Origin: an uncultured Clostridia bacterium
GTDB taxonomy: Bacteria > Bacillota > Clostridia > Oscillospirales > Oscillospiraceae
NCBI GenBank assembly: GCA_945948535.1
Contig: CAMFBN010000023.1
Location: 1-36,072 of the forward strand
Direction of reading: 5' to 3'
Length of the DNA: 36,072 nt
Of the stretch, positions 24,805-31,425 are shown in pieces. A program made the translations under genes and the position numbers. The notes below the pieces were generated by a model, which worked only from the letters and a program-made list of their open reading frames with translations, had not been told where the DNA came from and ran no database searches. The first letter of the stretch is position 1; each line of letters starts with the position of its first letter.

Positions 24805-25818
24805 ATGAAGACCATCAAGCTCAACTACTGCGGTATGGGAGACGATTTTGACAACACCCAGAATCTGATTTACGACATTTTGAAGCTTCAGGGCTTTGAC
24901 GTTCAGATTTCCGATGACCCGGATTACCTGATCTGCAATTTTTCCGAGGAGAACCACTATCCCTATTGCGGAAAGCCCCAGGTGCGCATCATGCACTCGG
25001 GAGAAAACTACATCCCGGATTTTAACCTGATCGATTACGCCATCTGCCCCTATCCGATTTCCTTTGGCGACCGGAATTTCTACCTGCCCACCTGTGTCTG
25101 GCCCCGGAACCACTGGCAAAGCCTGCCGGATAAGCCCAGAAACCCGGAAACAGCGAAGGCGTTGCTGAAACAGAAGGAGTACTTTGCCAATTTCATTGCG
25201 GGCCACGAGTCGGAATTCAATATCCGAGGGGACTTTTTCAAAAAGCTGTGTGCGTATAAGCGGGTGGAATCCCCTGGCTCTTACCTCAACAATATGCCGG
25301 ACGGAAAGGTGGTCAGCTTTGAGAACGAGAGCAAGGTGGAGTTTCAGAGAAAGTGCAAATTCACCCTGTGCTTTGAGAGCACCAACCACTATGGCTTCGT
25401 GACGGAAAAAATCATGGACGCCTTCTACGCCGACACGATTCCCGTGTATTACGGCAGCCCCACGGTGACGGAGATTTTTAATAAAGATGCCTTCATCAAT
25501 GTGGCGGACTACCCGTCCTTTGACGCGGCGATCCAGCGGATTATCGAGCTGGACCGGAACGACGAGGCTTACATTCAGATGCTGAGCCAGCCCATACTGG
25601 TAGACCCCGACTACCCAAAGCGGCTGGAAGAGGAGCTGGGAGAGTACATCCGGCATATTTTTGAGCAGCCTTTGGACAAGGCCTACCGCCGCAGCCGGGT
25701 TTATCACCCCAAGTATATCGACGATTACCTTGCCCGCAGCGTGGATTCCGAGACTTTGACCATGGGGAATCTCCTGTCCCGGATGAAGGATAAGGTCATT
25801 GGAAAGCTCCATAAATAG
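24805..25818 (+). CDS. Glycosyltransferase family 10 (alpha-1,3/4-fucosyltransferase-like)
   Basis: This 337-residue soluble protein fits GT10, whose members transfer fucose from GDP-fucose to N-acetylglucosamine-containing glycans. The C-terminal donor-binding domain shows the signature in order: KFTLCFES (185-192), FVTEKIMDAF (198-207) and IPVYYGSP (212-219). The N-terminal acceptor half includes MHSGENY (63-69). There is no signal peptide or membrane anchor, but the C-terminal about 70 residues are rich in charged and aromatic residues, as in bacterial members that attach to membranes. The acceptor could be a capsule or other surface glycan. The ATG follows GGGAGAG. The gene is monocistronic, with its own promoter and terminator. 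Confidence 0.85.
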   Translation: MKTIKLNYCGMGDDFDNTQNLIYDILKLQGFDVQISDDPDYLICNFSEENHYPYCGKPQVRIMHSGENYIPDFNLIDYAICPYPISFGDRNFYLPTCVWPRNHWQSLPDKPRNPETAKALLKQKEYFANFIAGHESEFNIRGDFFKKLCAYKRVESPGSYLNNMPDGKVVSFENESKVEFQRKCKFTLCFESTNHYGFVTEKIMDAFYADTIPVYYGSPTVTEIFNKDAFINVADYPSFDAAIQRIIELDRNDEAYIQMLSQPILVDPDYPKRLEEELGEYIRHIFEQPLDKAYRRSRVYHPKYIDDYLARSVDSETLTMGNLLSRMKDKVIGKLHK

Positions 25819-25820
25819 GA

Positions 25821-25855
25821 AACCGGCTCTGCGATGCGCAGAGCCGGTTCTTTAT
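25821..25855 (+). terminator. Intrinsic terminator of the GT10-like gene
   Basis: AACCGGCTCTGCG (25821-25833) and CGCAGAGCCGGTT (25837-25849) form a perfect 13 bp stem with a 3 nt loop. CTTTAT follows, immediately after the stop codon. Confidence 0.85.
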
Positions 25856-25866
25856 ACTGATATTCA

Positions 25867-26015
25867 ATAGAAAACATTAATTCGAAAGAATTGAAGTTTT
25901 CTATATGAAGATCATAATGAGACGTGTTTCCGTGATTTTCTATTCCGAAAATCACGGAAACGACAACGCCGTCAGGCGGTGTCTTCTTGATAAAATTAAA
26001 TAATTTTATCAAGAA
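25867..26015. repeat. Array of four consecutive inverted repeats
   Basis: Four hairpins fill almost the whole space between two convergent genes. The first (25867-25904) has 9 bp, one mismatch, then 7 bp closed by a GAAA loop. The second (25926-25961) is a perfect 15 bp stem with a 6 nt loop. The third (25962-25983) is a 9 bp stem with one mismatch. The fourth (25984-26015) is a perfect 14 bp AT-rich stem with a 4 nt loop. The last three abut without spacers. No gene is evident. It may be a compound mobile palindromic element or a structured RNA. Confidence 0.8.
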
Positions 26016-26021
26016 ATAGTA

Positions 26022-26930
26022 TTACATATCGTAGACGCCCATAATCACGATGCCCGCGAAGGTGACGAAAATGCACACATAGTGCTTCCAGCTGAGCTTT
26101 TCCTTCAGGAACAGGCGGCTCCACAGAACGCTCACCATGCAGTAGGAGGCGATGATGGGGGCGGCCAGAGCGGATTCTCCGCTGGCAAGGGCGTAGATGT
26201 AGGCCAGCTGACCGGCAGTCTCAAAGCCCGCGCCAATGTACTTGGGCAGCTCCATTTTGGGAAGCAGCTTCTGCTTCTTGATAATGACCGTGTAGACAAA
26301 GCAGACAATGCCCGCCGCCAGGAAGGTCAGCTCATAGGCCACGTTGGCGGAATCTTCATTCAGCGTTTCCAGCACCAGATCGTCGGCAAAGGTGCCGACG
26401 GCGTCCAGCAGGCAGTAGGCGACGGGCAGTGCCAGCGCCAGCCAGCTTTTGGCGTACTTGTAGTTGGAGGCCTCCTGCCGGGCGGCACGGAGTTCCTCGT
26501 CCTCATTTGCCTCCACAAAGCCCAGACCGATGACACCGGCACAGGCCAGCACGATGGCGAGATACTGGGCAGCAGCCATCGGCCCGGCGGTGCCGGTGAC
26601 AATGGCAATCACCGCCACCAGCGCGCCGCTGGCGTTGCAGATGGGGGAGGAAATGGACAGCTCAATGTAGCGAAGGCCCACATAGCCAAGGGTCATGGAG
26701 CCGATGTACAATAGCGATACCGGCAGGTATGTCCAGATAACGTCCCAGGAAATCTCTACGCCGCCGATGAAAATTTCATAGGCCGCGTGCAGCCCCATGA
26801 CCACGCCCACGGCGATGACCATTTTATACTGGCTGTACTTATCTTTGGGGTCCCGGCAGCCGATTTTCGAGAAGAAATCGGAGCCTGACCAGCACAGCAG
26901 CGCGATGATGGAAAACCAGAACCAACTCAT
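26022..26930 (-). CDS. EamA-type DMT superfamily transporter
   Basis: This 302-residue protein with about ten hydrophobic helices is arranged as two EamA halves (about 1-140 and 165-300), as in drug/metabolite transporters. The C-terminal half carries the typical sequence ending with LFLKEKLSWKHYVCIFVTFAGIVIMG. The link between halves is hydrophilic and acidic (EANEDEELRAARQEA, about 138-152). The substrate is unknown; amino acids, nucleosides or metabolite export are all possible for the family. The ATG follows GAGGTAG. No clear promoter was seen, but repeat R3 ends about 60 bp upstream. Confidence 0.85.
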   Translation of the reverse strand: MSWFWFSIIALLCWSGSDFFSKIGCRDPKDKYSQYKMVIAVGVVMGLHAAYEIFIGGVEISWDVIWTYLPVSLLYIGSMTLGYVGLRYIELSISSPICNASGALVAVIAIVTGTAGPMAAAQYLAIVLACAGVIGLGFVEANEDEELRAARQEASNYKYAKSWLALALPVAYCLLDAVGTFADDLVLETLNEDSANVAYELTFLAAGIVCFVYTVIIKKQKLLPKMELPKYIGAGFETAGQLAYIYALASGESALAAPIIASYCMVSVLWSRLFLKEKLSWKHYVCIFVTFAGIVIMGVYDM

Positions 26931-26993
26931 AAATCTACCTCTTCCTATTATTTGAATGATGGTGAACGGGTTAAGTCAGCAAAAGGGGAATTT

Positions 26994-27168
26994 AATTGAC
27001 AATTGACAATGAACAATTGACAATTGTGGTATCCCTTCGGGATGAATTAAAATAAACTACAAGCACGAAATACCAGTGGGTTTCCCAAAGGAACCTGCCA
27101 TTTATGACATTTTTTAATTGTCCCGTAGGGACTCCTTAATTGTCAACTGTCAACTGTCAATTGTCAAC
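26994..27168 (+). repeat. TTGACA-type intergenic repeat, copy R3
   Basis: AATTGACAATTGACAATG units (26994-27025) lead to TATCCCTTCGGGATGAATT. The right end is TTAATTGTCCCGTAGGGACTCC followed by TGTCAACTGTCAACTGTCAA (27141-27168 region). Together with the tandem repeat at 27254, it fills the 375 bp space between the transporter and lyase genes. Confidence 0.85.
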
Positions 27169-27253
27169 TAAAGCAGAATATAGCTAATCAACAGCGCCGG
27201 GTAACGATACCGAGCCTGTACCCAATGGTGCATTGATACGCACCCAGCCTGCG

Positions 27254-27307
27254 CACGCATTAGCCGCCCGCCTTGCGGGCCACGCATTGGCTGGCCGCAC
27301 TGCGGTC
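27254..27307. repeat. Two tandem imperfect 27 bp repeats after the lyase gene
   Basis: Units 27254-27280 and 27281-27307 agree at 21 of 27 positions. Both begin CACGCATT and contain a small GC-rich hairpin (CCCGC/GCGGG in the first, CCGCA/TGCGG in the second). An outer CAGCCTG/CAGGCTG pairing encloses both. The second unit overlaps the stop codon of the lyase gene. Confidence 0.65.
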
Positions 27308-28589
27308 ACAGGCTGATCAGTCCGGCGTCCGCCATTTTCTGCAAACTCATGAGGATGCCAAGCTTTGCGTTGTACCAGGTCAGGCCGCCCTGAAAATACA
27401 CGGCGTAGGGTGGGCGGATGGGGCCGTCGGCGGAAAGCTCGATGGAGCTGCCCTGCACAAAGGCACCTGCCGCCATAATGACCTTGTCGCTGTAGCCGGG
27501 CATATCGCTGGGGTAGGGGGTGGCGAAGGAGTCCACCGGGGCCGCGGCCTGAATGCCCTTGCAGAAGGCAATCATGCCTTCTTCGCTGCCCAGCTCCACC
27601 GCCTGAATGATATCGTGGCGGCTTTCCGTGGCGTTCGGGACACACCGGAAGCCCAGCGGCTCATAGAGGTTGGCGGCAAAAACCGCGCCCTTTTCCGCGC
27701 TTGCCGTGACGGTGGGAGCCAGGAAGAAGCCCTGATACAGGCTCGTCATAAGCCCTAAGTTCGCGCCCACCTCTTTGCCCAGACCGGGAGCGGACAGCCG
27801 GTAGGCGCAGCGGTCCACGCATTCCCGGGTGCCGCAGATGTAGCCGCCGATGGGGGCCAGACCGCCGCCGGGGTTTTTAATAAGAGAGCCCACGGTCATG
27901 TCCGCGCCCACATCGGAGGGCTCCATGGTCTCCACGAACTCGCCGTAGCAGTTGTCCACCATCACCAGCACGTCTGGCTTGACGCTCTTGCAGAAGGCGA
28001 TCAGTTCCCCAATCTGGGAGACGGAGAAGGTGGGCCGGGTGGCGTAGCCCTTGGAGCGCTGAATGGTGATGAGCTTTGTTTTGGGATTGATGGCTTTCCG
28101 GATGCCCTCGTAGTCAAAGCTGCCGTCCGGGAGCAGGTCAACCTGCCGGTAGGCAACGCCGTATTCCGCCAGCGAGCAGGGGCTTTCCCGGATGCCGATG
28201 ACCTCCTGCAGGGTGTCGTAGGGCAGGCCTACAGGGGACAGCAGTTCGTCCCCGGGCAGCAGGTTGGCACTGAGCGCCACGGTCAGGGCGTGGGTGCCGC
28301 AGGTAATTTGGGGCCGCACCAGCGCGGCCTGGGTGTGGAACACATCGGCGTAGACCCGCTCCAGCGTGTCCCGCCCCAAATCGTCGTAGCCGTAGCCGGA
28401 GGTGGGCACGAAGCAGGCGGCGGATACCCTGTTTTTCTGCATGGCCCGCAGTACCTTGGCCTGATTGTACTCCGCCACCCGGTCAATGGCGGCGAAGCGG
28501 TCCTTGAGGCCCTCCAGCGCCTTTTCCCCGTAAGCGTACACGGCGGGAGAAATCCCCATGGTCTGATAGAGTTCCAGTAATTCTTCCAT
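27306..28589 (-). CDS. Methionine gamma-lyase family PLP protein (aluminium resistance family)
   Basis: This 427-residue protein belongs to the PLP-dependent family labelled Met_gamma_lyase, once called aluminium resistance protein. Its members are predicted C-S lyases with few tested functions. PLP-fold features are CGTHAL (97-102), the aspartate D212 in VDNCYGEF that should contact the pyridine ring, and the likely PLP lysine K238 in GSLIKNPGGG. The start was taken at the ATG 8 nt after GAGGGG; an alternative start five codons upstream overlaps the AbrB-like gene. The gap to that gene is 4 bp, so they form an operon. The protein is of full family length. Confidence 0.88.
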   Translation of the reverse strand: MEELLELYQTMGISPAVYAYGEKALEGLKDRFAAIDRVAEYNQAKVLRAMQKNRVSAACFVPTSGYGYDDLGRDTLERVYADVFHTQAALVRPQITCGTHALTVALSANLLPGDELLSPVGLPYDTLQEVIGIRESPCSLAEYGVAYRQVDLLPDGSFDYEGIRKAINPKTKLITIQRSKGYATRPTFSVSQIGELIAFCKSVKPDVLVMVDNCYGEFVETMEPSDVGADMTVGSLIKNPGGGLAPIGGYICGTRECVDRCAYRLSAPGLGKEVGANLGLMTSLYQGFFLAPTVTASAEKGAVFAANLYEPLGFRCVPNATESRHDIIQAVELGSEEGMIAFCKGIQAAAPVDSFATPYPSDMPGYSDKVIMAAGAFVQGSSIELSADGPIRPPYAVYFQGGLTWYNAKLGILMSLQKMADAGLISL

Positions 28590-28593
28590 ATTT

Positions 28594-28833
28594 CTACCCC
28601 TCATTTTTCATTTGCTTCAGAAGCTGGTCAGCCAGATCATTCAGAACCTCCGGCCGGGAGACAATCAGCCCGGTTTCCGCGTCGCCCAGAATCAGCAGGG
28701 TGTCCCCCGGCTGAATGCCGAACAGCTCTCGGGCCTCCTTGGGAATGACGATCTGCCCCCGGTCGCCCACCCGGGCGGTGCCGAAGACCCGTTTTGCTTT
28801 GCTTTTGCCGAGAATGTGTTTTCCTCCGGGCAT
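28594..28833 (-). CDS. AbrB/SpoVT-type DNA-binding protein
   Basis: This is a 79-residue protein with one swapped-hairpin AbrB domain, GTARVGDRGQIVIPKEARELFGIQPGDTLL (residues 18-47 region). The C-terminal about 20 residues are helical and charged. Such proteins are dimeric transcription regulators of transition-state or sporulation genes, or antitoxins. The ATG follows AGGAGGGG at 5 nt; an in-frame upstream ATG lacks a ribosome site. No toxin gene adjoins; instead the lyase gene follows at 4 bp, so it may regulate its own operon (inference). Confidence 0.88.
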   Translation of the reverse strand: MPGGKHILGKSKAKRVFGTARVGDRGQIVIPKEARELFGIQPGDTLLILGDAETGLIVSRPEVLNDLADQLLKQMKNEG

Positions 28834-28869
28834 GGCGACCCCTCCTGATTTTTCACATTTATCATACAA

Positions 28870-28898
28870 ATTATAGAGTGCACGCCCTGTAAAGTCAA
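28870..28898 (-). promoter_or_regulatory. Promoter of the AbrB-lyase operon
   Basis: On the minus strand, TTGACT (28898-28893), a 17 bp spacer and perfect TATAAT (28875-28870) lie 36 bp upstream of the AbrB-like start codon. Confidence 0.85.
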
Positions 28899-28913
28899 GG
28901 CGGAAATCGGGAC

Positions 28914-28951
28914 AAAAGCACCCTCTTACGTTCCGTGAGAGGGTGCTTTTT
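28914..28951 (-). terminator. Terminator after the VanW gene
   Basis: AAAAGCACCCTCT and AGAGGGTGCTTTT pair over 13 bp around an 11 nt loop. The stem starts 3 bp after the VanW stop codon, and read on the minus strand it ends in TTTT. It separates that gene from the AbrB promoter. Confidence 0.85.
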
Positions 28952-28953
28952 GG

Positions 28954-31089
28954 TTATGCGGCCTGATCTTCGTCGATATCCTCGTCCTCGGACCAATCCT
29001 CCTCGGTGGTGGGCGTGGTGGTTTCTTCCCACTCCTCCGTTTCGGAGGTTTCCGGTTCCACAACTACGGCGTAAATATAGTTGACCGGGTTATAGTTGGA
29101 GGTGGCGATATAGTCGGAGGTGAGCTTCTGGTCGGTGGCCCGGTCGTAGCGGACGCTGTAGCTCTTGACCTGATAGCCGTCCCGGCCCTCCTGAATTGTG
29201 TCATCATTTTGGATTCCCTCGGCGTTGCCGTAGGGATATTCCTTGAACTCTGTTTCCGCCTTGAGGGTCTTGGTGACCTCAGAGCCAAGCATCCGGTAGT
29301 AGTCCCGCTGCTCCGTGCCGGAAATGCTGATACGGACATAGCCGCCGCTGTACTGGGCGCTGATACGCACCGGATAGGACAGGGGGTTCTTGATGGTCAG
29401 ATTCACGGCGGCGTCGAAGCCCTCCTTGACAAAGCTGGGAAGATAGTCAAGGTTCACCCGGTTGCTGACCGTCAGGTCGGACAGCAGGGCGGCGCAGTAC
29501 AGCGTGGAGGAGACCTGAGACACACCGCCGCCGGCGGTTTCCTCCAGCCCTATATCATCCGGAGCGGATTTGAAGCCCCGGGAGGTGCTGAGACTGCCCA
29601 CGGCGTCCCGGAAATTAAGGCCTTCGCCGGGATTCAGCACCCGGCCGTTGATGGCCTCGCAGGCGATGCGCAGATTGGTCAGACGGTTATCGCTGCCGGA
29701 GGCCCGGGTCTGGTATTCGCCCAGGGTGTCGCCGAAGAAGCCGCTGGCGTCGGCAATTTCCGGCTCGATGTACTGCATGGGAATCCGTACCTCGTCGCCG
29801 AACTGGGCTGCATCCAGCAGCTTCTGGGCGGCCTCTTTGTCAAATTCGTAGCCGTAGGAACCGGCGGTGGTCTTGCCGGTTTTGGGGTCCATGACGGCGT
29901 TCACCGGCGCGATGTAGAATTCCTTGTAGAGCTTTTCCAGGTCAATGGGATCGGGGTCCTTCAGCGTCTGCACATCCTCCACGGTGACGAGGAAACTACG
30001 CTGGCTGTAGGCGTCCAGCACCTGATTGTAGACGGTGTCGGGGTCAAAGCCCACGCCGGGCTTGCCCAGAGTGATGACCAGCGTCTGGGTGGGAGCGTTT
30101 TTGTCAAACTTGTCGGCGGACAGCTCCGGTTCCGCACCCTCCAGCCCATAGCTGGTCTGCACCAGCGTGCTGCCGGAATTGCTGGACTTGTCCGTCAGGA
30201 ATTTGCGGATATTGTCGGTTTTCAGGTTCAGATAGGGGAGAATCGCAATGTTGTGCGGTTCGGTTTTCGATGCTTTATACGCCGCGTCCCGCTCATTCTG
30301 GGTGCCGGTGCGTCCGTAGGCGTAGGCTTCCTCCACGGCGCCGCTACAGTCAAAAGACGCGCCGGAATCCTTGGGGGTGATTTTCAACTGGGTGCCGGAC
30401 AGGTCGATGAACATATCCTCGGTGGTGTAGACGCTGCCGATGGCGTCCTTCAGCGCGCTGACGGCCTCGCTTTTGGTCATGCCGCCCACGTTCACATCGC
30501 CGATGTACACGTTACTCAGAATCTTCTCACCGTAGGGGTCCTTGGCGCTGCGGGCGAACAGCAGAATCACGAACACAATGACCATCACCGACACGGCGCA
30601 CAGGGCCGCCAGCACCAGCTTGGAGTTCTGCTGGTAGAATTCCACGACTTCGTTCATCCACTGGGGCTTATCGCCGGATTTGTCTGCCGGTTTTGCCCCC
30701 TCGGGGGAAAACTCGGGCTCCTCGGGAATGTAATCAAAGGACGACCCTACCTTGGCCTTGTGCTTCACTGGCTGCCCCGTCACCTGCCGGAAGGCTTCCT
30801 CAATCTGCCGGTCCTCTGTCTCGGCGGAAGGGGCGGCCTCCGGAGAAGCGAACAGTTCCGGGAAGGCGTCCTCCGTGGGAAACGCTTCCTCCGCCGTATT
30901 CGGAATGGAAATATCGGGCACATCCTCATCGGTGGGCAGGGGCTGGGCCGCCCGGGCCATGTCCTCCGCCGTCACCCTGTGCTCGTAGGTTTTGTGAGAC
31001 TGTTTCCGGGTCAGGTCCCGGTAGGCCTTTTCAATTTCCCGCTCCTCTTCCCGGTGAGGACGGGGGCTGGAAAATTTACCCTGTGACAT
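28954..31089 (-). CDS. VanW family membrane-anchored protein with putative peptidoglycan-binding domain
   Basis: This 711-residue protein is predicted to be anchored in the membrane and exposed on the cell surface. Residues 1-150 are acidic and cytosolic, and one transmembrane helix spans 157-179. An extracellular part follows, resembling the PG_binding_4 domain (about 185-450) and then the VanW domain (about 460-590: LNPGEGLNFRDAVG and GGGVSQVSSTLY). The end (about 610-680) resembles a G5-like beta domain, followed by a Glu/Thr-rich tail. VanW is named from vancomycin resistance clusters, but its function is unknown; a cell-wall role is likely. The start ATG follows AAGAGGAGG. The cytosolic tail holds two related copies of an EIEKAYRDLT / QIEEAFRQVT motif (19-28 and 95-104). 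Confidence 0.88.
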   Translation of the reverse strand: MSQGKFSSPRPHREEEREIEKAYRDLTRKQSHKTYEHRVTAEDMARAAQPLPTDEDVPDISIPNTAEEAFPTEDAFPELFASPEAAPSAETEDRQIEEAFRQVTGQPVKHKAKVGSSFDYIPEEPEFSPEGAKPADKSGDKPQWMNEVVEFYQQNSKLVLAALCAVSVMVIVFVILLFARSAKDPYGEKILSNVYIGDVNVGGMTKSEAVSALKDAIGSVYTTEDMFIDLSGTQLKITPKDSGASFDCSGAVEEAYAYGRTGTQNERDAAYKASKTEPHNIAILPYLNLKTDNIRKFLTDKSSNSGSTLVQTSYGLEGAEPELSADKFDKNAPTQTLVITLGKPGVGFDPDTVYNQVLDAYSQRSFLVTVEDVQTLKDPDPIDLEKLYKEFYIAPVNAVMDPKTGKTTAGSYGYEFDKEAAQKLLDAAQFGDEVRIPMQYIEPEIADASGFFGDTLGEYQTRASGSDNRLTNLRIACEAINGRVLNPGEGLNFRDAVGSLSTSRGFKSAPDDIGLEETAGGGVSQVSSTLYCAALLSDLTVSNRVNLDYLPSFVKEGFDAAVNLTIKNPLSYPVRISAQYSGGYVRISISGTEQRDYYRMLGSEVTKTLKAETEFKEYPYGNAEGIQNDDTIQEGRDGYQVKSYSVRYDRATDQKLTSDYIATSNYNPVNYIYAVVVEPETSETEEWEETTTPTTEEDWSEDEDIDEDQAA

Positions 31090-31125
31090 AGTGAAATTCC
31101 TCCTCTTTGAAGGATAATTTGCAAT

Positions 31126-31153
31126 ATTATAACATATCTTTTCGGAAAAGCAA
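31126..31153 (-). promoter_or_regulatory. Promoter of the VanW gene with extended -10
   Basis: On the minus strand, TATAAT (31131-31126) is preceded by TGT (extended -10). A weak -35, TTGCTT (31153-31148), lies 16 bp further upstream. Confidence 0.7.
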
Positions 31154-31219
31154 CAAGCGTAACAATTTATTAAGAAATGCAAAGGGATATAACCAGAGCA
31201 GGCAGGCAAATTGGAATTT

Positions 31220-31400
31220 AATTGACAATGGACAATTAACAATTGACAATTGTGGTATCCCTTCGGGATGAATTAAAATATAACTCAAATTACGGAACAC
31301 AACATATTCATGTGGAAAATACCTAGTATTCCCAATATAACATTTTAATTGTCCCGAAGGGACTCCTTAATTGTCAATTGTCAACTGTCAATTGTCAATT
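31220..31400 (+). repeat. TTGACA-type intergenic repeat, copy R4
   Basis: The left end has AATTGACAATGGACAATTAACAATTG and TATCCCTTCGGGATGAATT. The right end has AATTGTCCCGAAGGGACTCC and three TTGTCAA/CTGTCAA units ending at 31400. It is the most complete copy and occupies most of the 336 bp between the VanW gene and mfd. Confidence 0.87.
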
Positions 31401-31425
31401 TGATAAATTACAGTTTGTCGTGCTG

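Noticed and set aside
25725..26012. 95-codon minus-strand frame over the hairpin array
   Set aside because: It crosses the GT10 terminator and four palindromes, has no ribosome site, and overlaps the end of the GT10 gene.
26994..27168. CRISPR-like array from repeated TTGACAATTG units
   Set aside because: Units are only about 7-8 bp with no spacers; the ends are inverted, which fits a palindromic repeat, not CRISPR.
29209..31086. 625-codon open frame on the plus strand opposite the VanW gene
   Set aside because: It is a GC-rich antisense shadow with no recognisable domain; the minus-strand frame has domains, a ribosome site, a promoter and a terminator.
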